Below, one piece after another: positions 42,435-51,464 of a stretch of 64,000 nucleotides of DNA (positions within the stretch are counted from its first letter, which is position 1; every line of letters starts with the position of its first letter). Origin of the DNA: Paenibacillus sambharensis (lineage in GTDB: Bacteria; Bacillota; Bacilli; Paenibacillales; Paenibacillaceae); the NCBI RefSeq assembly GCF_003233845.1, contig NZ_QKRB01000041.1, positions 1-64,000 on the forward strand. The letters run 5' to 3'. A program made the translations under genes and the position numbers. Below the pieces are notes generated by a model. That model saw only the letters and a list, made by a program, of their open reading frames with translations. It was not told the DNA's origin and did not search any database.

Positions 42435-43463
42435 TTAACTTTCATACCGCTTATTGTGTCCTAAGCCGCTGCCTTTGATTACCTCCGTCTTCTGATCCGC
42501 AGTTCTCCAGCTGACTCTCCAGCAGGAGGCGACAAGCAGTACGAATGAGATTAGCCATATGCAGCCGATCCACCGCATGTAGAAGAGGTCCATATAATCC
42601 AGCCCCGGCAGCCTCCCGGCAAGCTCCAGGCCATGACGCTCAAGCAGCCATCCCGAGGCCCAGCACCAGCCGGCAGAACCGAATACAAGCAGCAGCTTAA
42701 GCAGACCGAGCGCCAGATTGCGTTTATGCATTACCAGTACACCAGCAGTAAACCATCCGATAGCGGCAGCAGTGAAAGGTGCGATTGCGATTAGTTCCAC
42801 GACCTTAAAGCCTCGGATAGAATAGGCCTTCAAGAGAAGGACAGCCGCGGCTGCGAGCAGAGCCAGCAGGATAAAGCCAAGCTTGGCGCCTCCAGAATGA
42901 AGCGGCCGTCTGTCATCCCGCCCCCTCCCTGACCTCCACCTCCACCACCTGTAGACTGCGTACAGCACAAGTGCTCCGATCCCGAAGACAGAGAATCCGT
43001 ACTGCAGCCAGTGATATACATGGTCACCTGCTACTGACCGGCGAAGAAAGGACAATCGCTCGTAGAAAAATGTATGCTTGTGAGTCCACTCATCCATAAA
43101 CATGTGGGTCAGAAACCCGATAAACAGGGAGGCTATAAAGACCACCCAATCCTTCAAGCGGTTCAGTCCCCAACTGTCTCGCGGTTCAGCGAACCGGTCG
43201 GCGCCGCCTGCAGAAGGCAGCATAAGGGGCAGTGTTGGCCGCATAAAGGTGTGAAAGGCGAAGGCCAAGGCGGTGCAGAGCGGCAGGTGAATCAGCATAA
43301 ACCCTTCCAGGGAATGGCCGATTGTACGAAAAGGCTTCAGCGCCACAAAATACTCCAAATCCGGTGCCATGCTGCCCAGAACAAGCCCTGTTGCACATAA
43401 ATAACGTGGGGCCAGCTTCTTGAGCGGTGCGGCAAATGCGGCATGCGATATGGTAAAGGGCAT
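42435..43463 (-). CDS. DUF4184 family membrane protein
   Basis: A protein of 342 residues from the ATG at 43463, about 13 bases after AAAGGAG. The start MPFTISHAAFAAPLKKLAPR and GSMAPDLEYFVAL are the family hallmark, and FLTHMFMDEWTHKHTFF near 125 adds further His/Asp residues. These recall membrane metal-dependent hydrolases of the YdjM/zinc-phospholipase-like type, though activity is unproved. About eight membrane segments are present, with a basic Arg/Gly/Asp-rich loop near 190. It is divergent from the MFS gene. Confidence 0.85.
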   Translation of the reverse strand: MPFTISHAAFAAPLKKLAPRYLCATGLVLGSMAPDLEYFVALKPFRTIGHSLEGFMLIHLPLCTALAFAFHTFMRPTLPLMLPSAGGADRFAEPRDSWGLNRLKDWVVFIASLFIGFLTHMFMDEWTHKHTFFYERLSFLRRSVAGDHVYHWLQYGFSVFGIGALVLYAVYRWWRWRSGRGRDDRRPLHSGGAKLGFILLALLAAAAVLLLKAYSIRGFKVVELIAIAPFTAAAIGWFTAGVLVMHKRNLALGLLKLLLVFGSAGWCWASGWLLERHGLELAGRLPGLDYMDLFYMRWIGCIWLISFVLLVASCWRVSWRTADQKTEVIKGSGLGHNKRYES

Positions 43464-43657
43464 CTCTTGCAAAACTCCTTTGCTGCAGGCTGTTTATCCT
43501 TGTTACGAATTAAAGCTGTGTATTGTTTTATTTTTCGGCAGCCGATGCCTGCATCTCCAGTTTTCCATAGTGACAAATTCAACACCTATCCTGTAAAGTA
43601 AACTGGTGTATTCTGCTGCCATTATCTATTCTTGCTCACGACAGGAGTCGATTCAAG

Positions 43658-44893
43658 GTGATCCAACACTCACCGCCTAATAGGCCGGCGGCGGCTGCCG
43701 CTGTCGTTAACGATGCACCTCCTATTGCGACGACCAGAGCGGACCATACCTTCTTCTGGATCGTCACCCTGCTCTACTGGATAACACTCTATGTATATAT
43801 GCCCATACTTACTCCCTATCTGGAATTCCGGGGATTGTCCATGGAGCTGATCGGGCTTGTGCTCGGCAGCTATGGATTTACGCAAATACTGGTAAGGCTG
43901 CCGCTCGGCATCTGGTCCGACAGACTTCGCAGGCGGAAGCCGTTCATCATGCTCGGCATGCTGACCGGTGCGGCCAGCTGCTTCTTGTTCACCATTCCCG
44001 GCTCCGCTGTCTGGCCGCTTGCCGGCCGGGTCATGGCAGGAATATGTGCCTCCACCTGGGTTGCATTCACGGTTTTGTATGCTGGCTATTTCCGCAGCCA
44101 GGATGCCACGAAAGCCATGGGAACGATCAGCTTCATGACCGTTTCGGGCCAGCTGGCGGGGATGGCAGTCAGCGGATTTCTAGCCGAGCATTACGGCTGG
44201 GAAGCCCCCTTCGCTGCCGGGATCGGCATAGGCCTCGCCGGCTTGGCGGCAGCCTTCGCCATTAAAGAGCCAAAGGATGGATTGAGCGGCAGACAGCCGA
44301 TCTCGCTGCAGGAAATGAGGGGCGTTGTAAGAGAAGGGATTTTACTGCGCATCTCGATCCTCTCCATTCTAGCCCATTGTGTGCTGTTCATTACGATGTT
44401 CGGCTTTACACCCCTTAAGGCGACAGCGGATCTTGGGGCTGACAAGGTTGACTTAACCCTTATTGTCGCTGCCTTCATGATCCCGCATGCCTTCACGAGC
44501 CTTGTCAGCACCAAATGGTTTGCACCCCGTTGCGGGCCGTGGAACATCTTAATGGCCGGCTTCCTGCTGAGCGGCCTCTTCACGGCTGCAGTCGTCTGGT
44601 CGCCGTCTCTTCCGGTATTAATGGCTACACAGGCATTCAACGGCTTCGCGCAGGGACTGTCTCTGCCTATTCTTCTTGGCATGGCTATCCAGGATGTATC
44701 ACAGAGCAAACGAGCGACCGCTATGGGGTTCTACCAGGCGATGTATGCGGCCGGCATGTTCGCAGGACCCTTCCTGGCCGGATGGCTGAACGGTCTCGCT
44801 GGTATTGACAGCGGCTTTTACTTCGGTGCGGCTGCCGCCGCAGCCGGTGCTCTTCTCGCCTGGTTCTGGCGCACAGCGCCAGGCAGGCCATAA
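43658..44893 (+). CDS. MFS transporter
   Basis: A 411-residue protein with about 12 membrane segments and the conserved loop LGIWSDRLRRRKPFIMLG between segments 2 and 3 (motif A). The GTG start follows ACAGGAG at ten bases. It is the only plus-strand gene in the window. A possible promoter GTGACA (43570-43575) with TAAAGT (43594-43599), 18 bases apart, stands about 60 bases before the start. The substrate cannot be told; it looks like the drug or sugar efflux type. It is convergent with the glycogen operon and ends at a terminator. Confidence 0.93.
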   Translation: MIQHSPPNRPAAAAAVVNDAPPIATTRADHTFFWIVTLLYWITLYVYMPILTPYLEFRGLSMELIGLVLGSYGFTQILVRLPLGIWSDRLRRRKPFIMLGMLTGAASCFLFTIPGSAVWPLAGRVMAGICASTWVAFTVLYAGYFRSQDATKAMGTISFMTVSGQLAGMAVSGFLAEHYGWEAPFAAGIGIGLAGLAAAFAIKEPKDGLSGRQPISLQEMRGVVREGILLRISILSILAHCVLFITMFGFTPLKATADLGADKVDLTLIVAAFMIPHAFTSLVSTKWFAPRCGPWNILMAGFLLSGLFTAAVVWSPSLPVLMATQAFNGFAQGLSLPILLGMAIQDVSQSKRATAMGFYQAMYAAGMFAGPFLAGWLNGLAGIDSGFYFGAAAAAAGALLAWFWRTAPGRP

Positions 44894-44931
44894 TACCAAG
44901 CCGAAATAATAGGATCAGCTTAATAAGCAGG

Positions 44932-44971
44932 CTGGGCCCCAGCAGCTCTTTTTAGAACAGCTGGAGCCCAG
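44932..44971 (+). terminator. Terminator of the MFS gene
   Basis: CTGGGCCCCAGC (44932-44943) pairs with GCTGGAGCCCAG (44960-44971), one mismatch, followed on the plus strand by TTCTTTTACTT. Confidence 0.8.
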
Positions 44972-45039
44972 TTCTTTTACTTGGAGAGCGTTATCGTTAA
45001 GGTTACCCTGGTCTTATCCAGATCTTTATCACACGGTCT

Positions 45040-47016
45040 TTACCGCTGGCCATCCTGTCCCTTCAGCTTGCGGTAAGCCCTGGCATACTTGCAGACGCTC
45101 TGCACGTAGGTTGCATGCGACCAGGTCAGCGGCGCAACCGCAAGCGGCGAGCCGTCGAACGGGTTTAACTGCTCAGGCAGCACACCGCTGGACAGCGCCT
45201 GTCTGGACACCCATTCCAGCGTTCTTCTCGGTGCCTCCAAATCCGCAAGCGACTTGGCGGACGCAATGTCATAGTTGGCAATCCATAAGGTACAGATAAT
45301 CCATGGGTTACCAGGGATATTCTCAATATCCCCTGACTGCTGGAAATAATAGTCGTTGGTATAGCGGGCAATGCCGCCAACCTCTGTTTTGACGCCCAGG
45401 CCGCTTCGAATTGCTTCAATCGTGCGTTTCACCCGGCTGTCATCCACCGGCAGAACCCCGAACTCCCACAAGCCGAACAGGCTGCTCTCAAGCGTCATAT
45501 CCTTCACCCAGGCACCGTCCTTGTAAATTAAGCCTCTGGCGAACCGGCCTGATTCTTCATCCCAGATATGCTCAAGAATGCCCTGTTTGATTACCTCCGC
45601 CGTATTCCGGTAATGATCGCTCCGTTCATAATCGCCGAACAAATCGGTGAAATAGGCGGCAGCCATCAGACCGCCGTATACGGAAGCCGCCGTATACGTC
45701 CAGATTCCGTAGCGCTCCTCCCACAGGTCGTAGCTCGGCTTTGGCAGGTTCATCCCCGGCTCCATAAATTCACTCAGAAAATTGGCCGCCTTGCGGATCA
45801 GCGTGCTGTAATGCGACTGCGGCAGCTCAATGACCTGATGGTAAGTGTAATCCTTCCACATCGCATAGAGCACCAGTGCCGTCTCATCCTCCTGGATCGG
45901 GAGCCGCTCGGCGCCCTGAACGAGATAGGGATGCCAGCTGGAGCCCACCGTACCATCCGGATTGTATTTGTGAAACAGATAGCCTTCCGGGGACAGCGTA
46001 TCCGCACAGAACTGGAAGAATGGCGCGATCATGCTCTGGTAGCCGGCCAACGACATGGCCTCGGCGATTAAAGCGCCGTCCCTTGGCCACATATAGCTGT
46101 AGTGGTCCCGGTTATACTGCAGAATATCGGTATCATTCGCAGCGATAATTGCCCCGTTCTCGTCCGTCTGCGTCCGCACAATCAGAAGGCTCTTCTTGTA
46201 CAGATTTACAACCTCATCCGTTAAGTCGCCAAAGTCAGTCTCGGTCCGCAGCAGCCAATGCCGCCAGTAGATCACAATCCGGCTGAGCAGCTTCTCCGGG
46301 TGGCTGTCGCTGACATACTGATTCAGCTGCTTCACCTCTTCGAGGTTACGGCCGGCAGACATCCAGTAATAGACCGTCTTCTCTCCTCCGCCCGGGACCC
46401 GCGTCATGAATCCGATTGTGCTGTCCACAGAGCCCTGAGCGATGGAATTACCCATCAGATTGCCGTCCTCGGCATCCCGCCATGTGCCCTCAGCGGAATG
46501 GAACCGTTTGATCCCGGTTGAATACTGCATAATGCCGCCTTCATCAGAGAAGCCGTTAAACATGAAATAACTGGAGCGCTTATAATGGAATACGGTCTTG
46601 TTCTCCGGATAAAACGCTGCCGTGTCACCAACCTCTGTTCCCTCGATCATAAGGTCATGATGGAAGAACAGCCGCACCTCGCGTTCATGATCTGTTGTAC
46701 TCCGCACAACCACGCGTTTCAGATAGATGCATTCCCGCTGGTGAATACCATCGTTGATTTGCAGCTCCAGACCGAGCGCTTCATTGCGCGCAATTATATT
46801 CGTAACAAGTGAGTCCTCGACATAACCAAGCTCCATCTTCCACTCCGGCGAGTCCAGCCAGGAGAACGAGCCGTCCACCCATACGCCGAAGCGGCAGTAC
46901 TGCCCGCCGACATGATTCAGCTGCCCAACGTAAGGAAAGTAAATATCGCGAATAAAGCAATTTTTGTCCAGGTTAACAAGCATTTTTCCGTTTCCGACAA
47001 CCAGATGACGCGCCAT
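45040..47016 (-). CDS. Glycoside hydrolase family 15 protein (glucoamylase/trehalase-like)
   Basis: A 658-residue protein. The N-terminal third is the beta-sandwich domain typical of bacterial GH15 enzymes. The (alpha/alpha)6 barrel begins near 270. SYMWPRDGALIAEAMSLAGY near 312 and SYDLWEERYGIWTYTAASVYG near 430, with its Glu pair, carry the general-acid region; a C-terminal NPFDGSPLAVAPLTWSHATYV near 620 holds the base region. There is no signal peptide, so it acts in the cytoplasm on alpha-glucans such as glycogen. It begins seven bases after glgA in the same operon, with AAAGGGG as ribosome site, which suggests glycogen turnover. Confidence 0.93.
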   Translation of the reverse strand: MARHLVVGNGKMLVNLDKNCFIRDIYFPYVGQLNHVGGQYCRFGVWVDGSFSWLDSPEWKMELGYVEDSLVTNIIARNEALGLELQINDGIHQRECIYLKRVVVRSTTDHEREVRLFFHHDLMIEGTEVGDTAAFYPENKTVFHYKRSSYFMFNGFSDEGGIMQYSTGIKRFHSAEGTWRDAEDGNLMGNSIAQGSVDSTIGFMTRVPGGGEKTVYYWMSAGRNLEEVKQLNQYVSDSHPEKLLSRIVIYWRHWLLRTETDFGDLTDEVVNLYKKSLLIVRTQTDENGAIIAANDTDILQYNRDHYSYMWPRDGALIAEAMSLAGYQSMIAPFFQFCADTLSPEGYLFHKYNPDGTVGSSWHPYLVQGAERLPIQEDETALVLYAMWKDYTYHQVIELPQSHYSTLIRKAANFLSEFMEPGMNLPKPSYDLWEERYGIWTYTAASVYGGLMAAAYFTDLFGDYERSDHYRNTAEVIKQGILEHIWDEESGRFARGLIYKDGAWVKDMTLESSLFGLWEFGVLPVDDSRVKRTIEAIRSGLGVKTEVGGIARYTNDYYFQQSGDIENIPGNPWIICTLWIANYDIASAKSLADLEAPRRTLEWVSRQALSSGVLPEQLNPFDGSPLAVAPLTWSHATYVQSVCKYARAYRKLKGQDGQR

Positions 47017-47022
47017 GTATGA

Positions 47023-48462
47023 TTACCCCTTTCCGTTTCCCGCAAGCGTATTGTATATCGCTCGATACTGCCATGCGGAACTGCTCCAGCTGTAGTCTGC
47101 GTAAGCGCCGTTATCGATGATTTGCCGCCATTGCGACTCCTGCCTGTAGCAGGCAAGCGCTTCATGCAGCGTGTCAAGGAAAGCGCCAGCCTCATAGGGC
47201 TGAAAGCGGAATCCTTTCCCTCTTCCTGTATATTCTTCATAAGCTTCAACCGTGTCCTTCAGTCCCCCAGTCTCCCGGACGACAGGCACTGCTCCGTATC
47301 TCATCGCGATTAATTGGCTGATCCCGCAGGGCTCCACCCGCGAAGGCATGAGATACAGATCGGAGGCGGCATATATTTTACGGGCCAGCGCATCGTCAAA
47401 CCCAATGCGCACGGCGACCCTGTCCGGCCTCTGCCCGGCTGCCCGCAGAAGCATCTCCTCGTAGCGTCTCTCACCCGTCCCCAGTGCGACAAGCTGCAGA
47501 TCTGTCTCCTGAAGGATGTGCTGCATGGCTTCTTTCAGCAAATCCAGCCCTTTCGGCTCTACAAGCCGGGTCACGATTCCCGCAAGGGGTACGTGTTCGG
47601 AGGCCGTCAGGCCAAGATCGCGCTGCAGGGCTGTTTTGTTCGTACGCTTGGCCTCAGGAATATCACCTGTGAACGGCTGTGCCAGCATGCTGTCGAGTCT
47701 GGGATTGAACAGCTGCTGGTCCAGTCCGTTCACAATGCCTGTCAAGTCCTTCGCCCGTTCCTGCAGCAGTCCGGCATAAGCACCACCGTAATCTGGTGTA
47801 CGGATTTCAGCAGCGTAAGACGGGCTGACCGTTGTCAGCTTATCCGCAAACCGGATGCCGGTACGCAGGCAGCTCCCCGAACCAGAGCTGTCAAGAAGGC
47901 CGCTGTGCTCTTCCGCTTCTTCTCCAGCCACTTCATGAAGATCAGCCGCCTGCATATTCCCCTCATATAAGAGGCTATGTATCGTAAACACTGTCCGGAT
48001 CTGACCGTATGGCTCTTCCCTAAACCTGCTCTTCAGCAGGTAGGGTATCCAGCCGGTCTGCCAGTCATGGCAGTGAATAATATCAGGCCTCGCCTGCAGG
48101 TAAGGCAATGCATCCAGTACGGCCATACTGAAGAAGATGAACCGGGAAGCCGTGTCGTGATATCCATACAGCTGCTGCCCGCCGAAGTAACCTGGCTCTT
48201 CAATTAAATAGTAGCGAACATCATCAAACGTCGCCTCTAGCAGCAGGCAGGTCCGCCGGGCGGCCCGGAAGCCCGTGCGAAATTCCGCTATACAGCGAAA
48301 GGCAGAGCGGATGCTGCCGGGTATTCCCCCGTATGCCGGAAGAATGACAGCAGCTCCGACACCGACCGAGACCAGCGACTTCGGCAGTGCGCCCGCCGCA
48401 TCCGCAAGCCCCCCTGTTTTGACAATGGGTACCGCTTCAGAAGCGGCAAATAATACGTTCAT
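47023..48462 (-). CDS. glgA: Glycogen synthase GlgA
   Basis: A 479-residue GT5 enzyme. The ADP-glucose-binding KTGGLADAAGALPKSL starts at Lys15, HCDWQTGWIPYLL near 132 and the C-terminal PSRVEPCGISQLIAMRYGAVPVV, here in two parts PSRVEPCGIS and QLIAMRYGAVPVV, near 375-398 are family signatures. It extends alpha-1,4-glucan with ADP-glucose made by GlgC/GlgD. It lies 33 bases after glgD. Confidence 0.96.
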   Translation of the reverse strand: MNVLFAASEAVPIVKTGGLADAAGALPKSLVSVGVGAAVILPAYGGIPGSIRSAFRCIAEFRTGFRAARRTCLLLEATFDDVRYYLIEEPGYFGGQQLYGYHDTASRFIFFSMAVLDALPYLQARPDIIHCHDWQTGWIPYLLKSRFREEPYGQIRTVFTIHSLLYEGNMQAADLHEVAGEEAEEHSGLLDSSGSGSCLRTGIRFADKLTTVSPSYAAEIRTPDYGGAYAGLLQERAKDLTGIVNGLDQQLFNPRLDSMLAQPFTGDIPEAKRTNKTALQRDLGLTASEHVPLAGIVTRLVEPKGLDLLKEAMQHILQETDLQLVALGTGERRYEEMLLRAAGQRPDRVAVRIGFDDALARKIYAASDLYLMPSRVEPCGISQLIAMRYGAVPVVRETGGLKDTVEAYEEYTGRGKGFRFQPYEAGAFLDTLHEALACYRQESQWRQIIDNGAYADYSWSSSAWQYRAIYNTLAGNGKG

Positions 48463-48495
48463 GAAGTCATCTCCTGCTGCCTTAGCATTAGAATA

Positions 48496-49608
48496 CTAGA
48501 TAACCTTGCGCTTCACAGCCAGGTAAGGCGATGCTTCCACTCCCCGTATATCCCTGCCCGGCTCAATTACTACCTCTTTATCCAAAACAACATGCTCGAG
48601 CGTGCTATCCGGTCCGACGATCCCATTTTGCATAACAATACTGTTGCGGACCACAGCACCCTTGCCGACCTTGACCCCTCTGAACAGGATGCTGCCGATC
48701 ACCGTGCCTTCGATTTCGCAGCCGTTCGCGATCAGCGAATTGACACTCTGCGCACCCTCCAGATAGCTTGTCGGCGGCTCATCCTTGACCTTCGTATAGA
48801 TACGGCCCGGCGTAAAAAACAGCTCCCGCCAGACAGACGGCTGCAGCAGCTCCATATTATGCTTGAAATAGGCAGGCAAGGTGTTGACAATGCCAAGGTA
48901 GCCTTCATGGAAGAACGCCTGGACCTTCAAGGAATCAAGCCGCGACATGATCGCATCTCTCACGAGATGATCCTGGCCGCGTGCCAGCGATGTCTCAACA
49001 AGGTCAAGCAGCAGTTCTTTCTTTATGACGTACATTTCCATCGATGCGATATCTGTCTCGAGCCTTCCGAAATGCTCCTGGATATCGGTGACACGGCCAT
49101 CCTCATCCACCTGCACCCGGCGGGCAAGCCCGGCCGGCTCCTCGTCCAGCCGTTTGCAGACCAGTGTAATATCGGCCTCCTTCTCCAGATGCGCCTTAAG
49201 AACTTCTGATAAATCCATATTGCATATCATATGGCTCCGGCAAATGATCACATGCTCGAGATGACAGCGGGCAAAGTAATCGCGGTGCATATAAAAATGA
49301 AACAGGTCTCCCTTGCGCAGGTCGCTCATATCATCCGCCACTGGCGGAAGCACGAATAGTCCGCTTTGACGGTGGTGCAAATCCCAATGCTTGCCCGATC
49401 CCACATGGTCCATCAGCGAGCGGAATTTGGTATGGGCAAACAGCCCTACCTTGGTAATTCCCGAGTTAACCATATTGGACAGCGTAAAATCAACCATCCG
49501 GTAGCGGCCGCCGAAGGGCACCGTTGCCAAGCAGCGGCTGTCTGTGAGAGTCTCAAGCGCATCCGTCTCCTGGATCAGGTTGATGACACCCATCATTTGC
49601 GCACTCAT
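48496..49608 (-). CDS. glgD: Glucose-1-phosphate adenylyltransferase subunit GlgD
   Basis: A 370-residue paralogue of GlgC with the nucleotidyltransferase fold ([20 protein letters not shown], then a left-handed beta helix at the C terminus). It lacks the GGxGxRL nucleotide-binding signature that GlgC keeps, as is usual for the regulatory GlgD subunit of Firmicutes. It should form a hetero-oligomer with GlgC. Its ATG overlaps the glgC stop and follows GGAGGTGGAAGC. Confidence 0.94.
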   Translation of the reverse strand: MSAQMMGVINLIQETDALETLTDSRCLATVPFGGRYRMVDFTLSNMVNSGITKVGLFAHTKFRSLMDHVGSGKHWDLHHRQSGLFVLPPVADDMSDLRKGDLFHFYMHRDYFARCHLEHVIICRSHMICNMDLSEVLKAHLEKEADITLVCKRLDEEPAGLARRVQVDEDGRVTDIQEHFGRLETDIASMEMYVIKKELLLDLVETSLARGQDHLVRDAIMSRLDSLKVQAFFHEGYLGIVNTLPAYFKHNMELLQPSVWRELFFTPGRIYTKVKDEPPTSYLEGAQSVNSLIANGCEIEGTVIGSILFRGVKVGKGAVVRNSIVMQNGIVGPDSTLEHVVLDKEVVIEPGRDIRGVEASPYLAVKRKVI

Positions 49609-50771
49609 GCTTCCACCTCCGATGCAGCTTCGCTTTGTAGCACCATTTCGTCGCTTGCCACCACATGAATGTCACTATCCTTGTCAGGCGTTCCAAGGGT
49701 TACGCCGTCCGCTATGACCGCACCCTCACCAATGATCGACCGGCGGATCTTGACATTGCGTCCAATCTGCACATTCGGCATGATGACCGAGTCTTCTATG
49801 ACCGTATCCTCACCGACTTGTACACCAGCGAACAAGACGGAATGATTTACCCTGCCCTCTATGAAGCAGCCTTCCGTGATAAGGGAATCGGATACGCAGC
49901 CGGTTGGCGAGACATAGTGGGCCGGCTGGTTCGGGTTGACTGAATAAATCCGCCACTCCTTATCATTCAGATTTAGGCTCGTGCGGTCGGACAGCAGATC
50001 CATATTTGCCTCCCAGAGGCTCTGAATTGTCCCGACATCCTTCCAGTAATCCTTAAAGGAATAGGCATGCAGGAAAATATCATCCTCCAGCATGGCCGGG
50101 ATAATATCTTTGCCAAAGTCGTTGGTTGACTGGGGGTTTTCCTCATCACGAATCAGGTACTGCTGCAGCACAGGCCAAGAGAAGATGTATACGCCCATGG
50201 AGGCGAGATTGCTTGACGGCTTCTTCGGCTTCTCTTCGAATGAAACGATGCGTCCTTCTTCATTCGTCGCCATGATGCCGAAGCGGCTGGCTTCCTTCCA
50301 ATCCACTTCAATGACGGCAATGGTTGCATCAGCGCCCCGCTGTTTATGGTCGGCAAGCATAAGATCATAATCCATCTTATAGATGTGGTCGCCTGAAATA
50401 ATGAGGACATACTCGGGGTCATAGCGGTCGATGAAGCTCATGTTCTGGTAGATCGCATTAGCCGTACCCTTATACCAGCTGCCTCCCTTGGACTTCATAT
50501 AAGGAGGAAGCACGGCCATTCCGCCGTCTCTGCGGTCAAGTCCCCACGGACTGCCGATACCCAAATACCGGTTCAGCACAAGAGGCTGATACTGCGTAAG
50601 AACACCTACTGTATCAATACCGGAATGTGTACAATTGCTGAGGGTAAAATCGATGATCCGGTATTTCCCGCCAAAATGGACGGCAGGCTTTGCCAGATTT
50701 TTCGTCAGAACACCAAGCCGCTTTCCTTCTCCACCCGCAAGCAGCATGGCGATCATTTCTTTCCGGGCCAT
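49605..50771 (-). CDS. glgC: Glucose-1-phosphate adenylyltransferase GlgC
   Basis: A 388-residue enzyme from the ATG at 50771 ([20 protein letters not shown]), eight bases after GGGAG; two more ATGs lie just upstream. [19 protein letters not shown] and [14 protein letters not shown] are the catalytic signatures, and [15 protein letters not shown] holds the metal-binding Asp. It makes ADP-glucose from glucose-1-phosphate and ATP, the committed step of glycogen synthesis. It is the first gene of glgC-glgD-glgA-GH15. Confidence 0.96.
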   Translation of the reverse strand: MARKEMIAMLLAGGEGKRLGVLTKNLAKPAVHFGGKYRIIDFTLSNCTHSGIDTVGVLTQYQPLVLNRYLGIGSPWGLDRRDGGMAVLPPYMKSKGGSWYKGTANAIYQNMSFIDRYDPEYVLIISGDHIYKMDYDLMLADHKQRGADATIAVIEVDWKEASRFGIMATNEEGRIVSFEEKPKKPSSNLASMGVYIFSWPVLQQYLIRDEENPQSTNDFGKDIIPAMLEDDIFLHAYSFKDYWKDVGTIQSLWEANMDLLSDRTSLNLNDKEWRIYSVNPNQPAHYVSPTGCVSDSLITEGCFIEGRVNHSVLFAGVQVGEDTVIEDSVIMPNVQIGRNVKIRRSIIGEGAVIADGVTLGTPDKDSDIHVVASDEMVLQSEAASEVEA

Positions 50772-51191
50772 GTTCATCACTCCCTGCTATCTGTTTGGAC
50801 CTTCACTTTAGCACCGCTGTCATAGGAACAACGGGAAATCTTCTGCTTACAAGGTAATTAATACTTTGGGAGAGCGGCTGAACCAGCGATCAGCCAGACC
50901 GATCTGCCGCTCGAAGAGGATAGTGTAAAGTATAGATCGGTCATGGTGAGAGCTTGCTCTCTTCACCCCAATACCCGTGAAGTGGAAGCTCCAAACAAAA
51001 ATGGGTCTGCAGCACAACGGTATGCATGAATCGTGGTGGAAATTGTGAGTTATTGAAGCGGATAGTTAGGCGGGTTATAAAACACACTAGCGGCACGATT
51101 GCTTCGGATGGCATCATCATCATTAGTTGATATTCATTATACTATGGATTCATTCAATTGCCATCTTCCCCCTTAATTATGTCACATTACT
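50772..51191 (-). promoter_or_regulatory. Structured leader/intergenic region upstream of glgC
   Basis: About 420 bases without a credible gene. On the minus strand a TATAAT lies near 51140, but with no convincing -35. Two hairpins lie between that and glgC: 50945-50967 (GGTGAGAG/CTCTCTTCACC) and 50872-50912 (GAGCGGC/GCCGCTC with GATC repeats inside). Neither has a T run. An open frame at 50941-51123 has no ribosome site and an unlikely composition. The region may be a long regulated leader for the glycogen operon. Confidence 0.4.
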
Positions 51192-51461
51192 TCACATATA
51201 ATTTACAATCAAAGTGATAATAGCAAGGTGCAGCACAACCAGCAGAGGAAGACCCAATGTAAACGACCGGTGTCTGGTCTTGTGGCGCCAAAGCTGCATA
51301 GCAGCTATTCCGCCTGCAGCTCCGCCGAGCGCAGCGGTGGTAAAAAGCGTTTTCTCGGCAATTCGCCGAGCGCCTTTTACCGCGCGCCGCTTGTCAACTG
51401 TCATAAAGCAGAACATAAGCATATTAACGATCACAACATATCCGGCGACGATAAACCACAT
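51192..51461 (-). CDS. DUF1294 family membrane protein
   Basis: An 89-residue protein with three membrane segments and the family core VDKRRAVKGARRIAEKTLF, LGGAAGGIAAMQLWRHKTRH. The function is unknown; some DUF1294 domains are fused to cold-shock domains. It begins three bases after helD with GGAGGGCTGAAAC as ribosome site, so it is expressed with it. Confidence 0.92.
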   Translation of the reverse strand: MWFIVAGYVVIVNMLMFCFMTVDKRRAVKGARRIAEKTLFTTAALGGAAGGIAAMQLWRHKTRHRSFTLGLPLLVVLHLAIITLIVNYM

Positions 51462-51464
51462 GTT

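Noticed and set aside
50945-50967. GAGAGCTTGCTCTC motif that resembles a stem of 16S rRNA
   Set aside because: Flanking sequence does not match rRNA; a short hairpin by chance.
50941-51123. Frame of 60 codons upstream of glgC
   Set aside because: Starts with four Met codons, no ribosome site, no family; more likely leader RNA.
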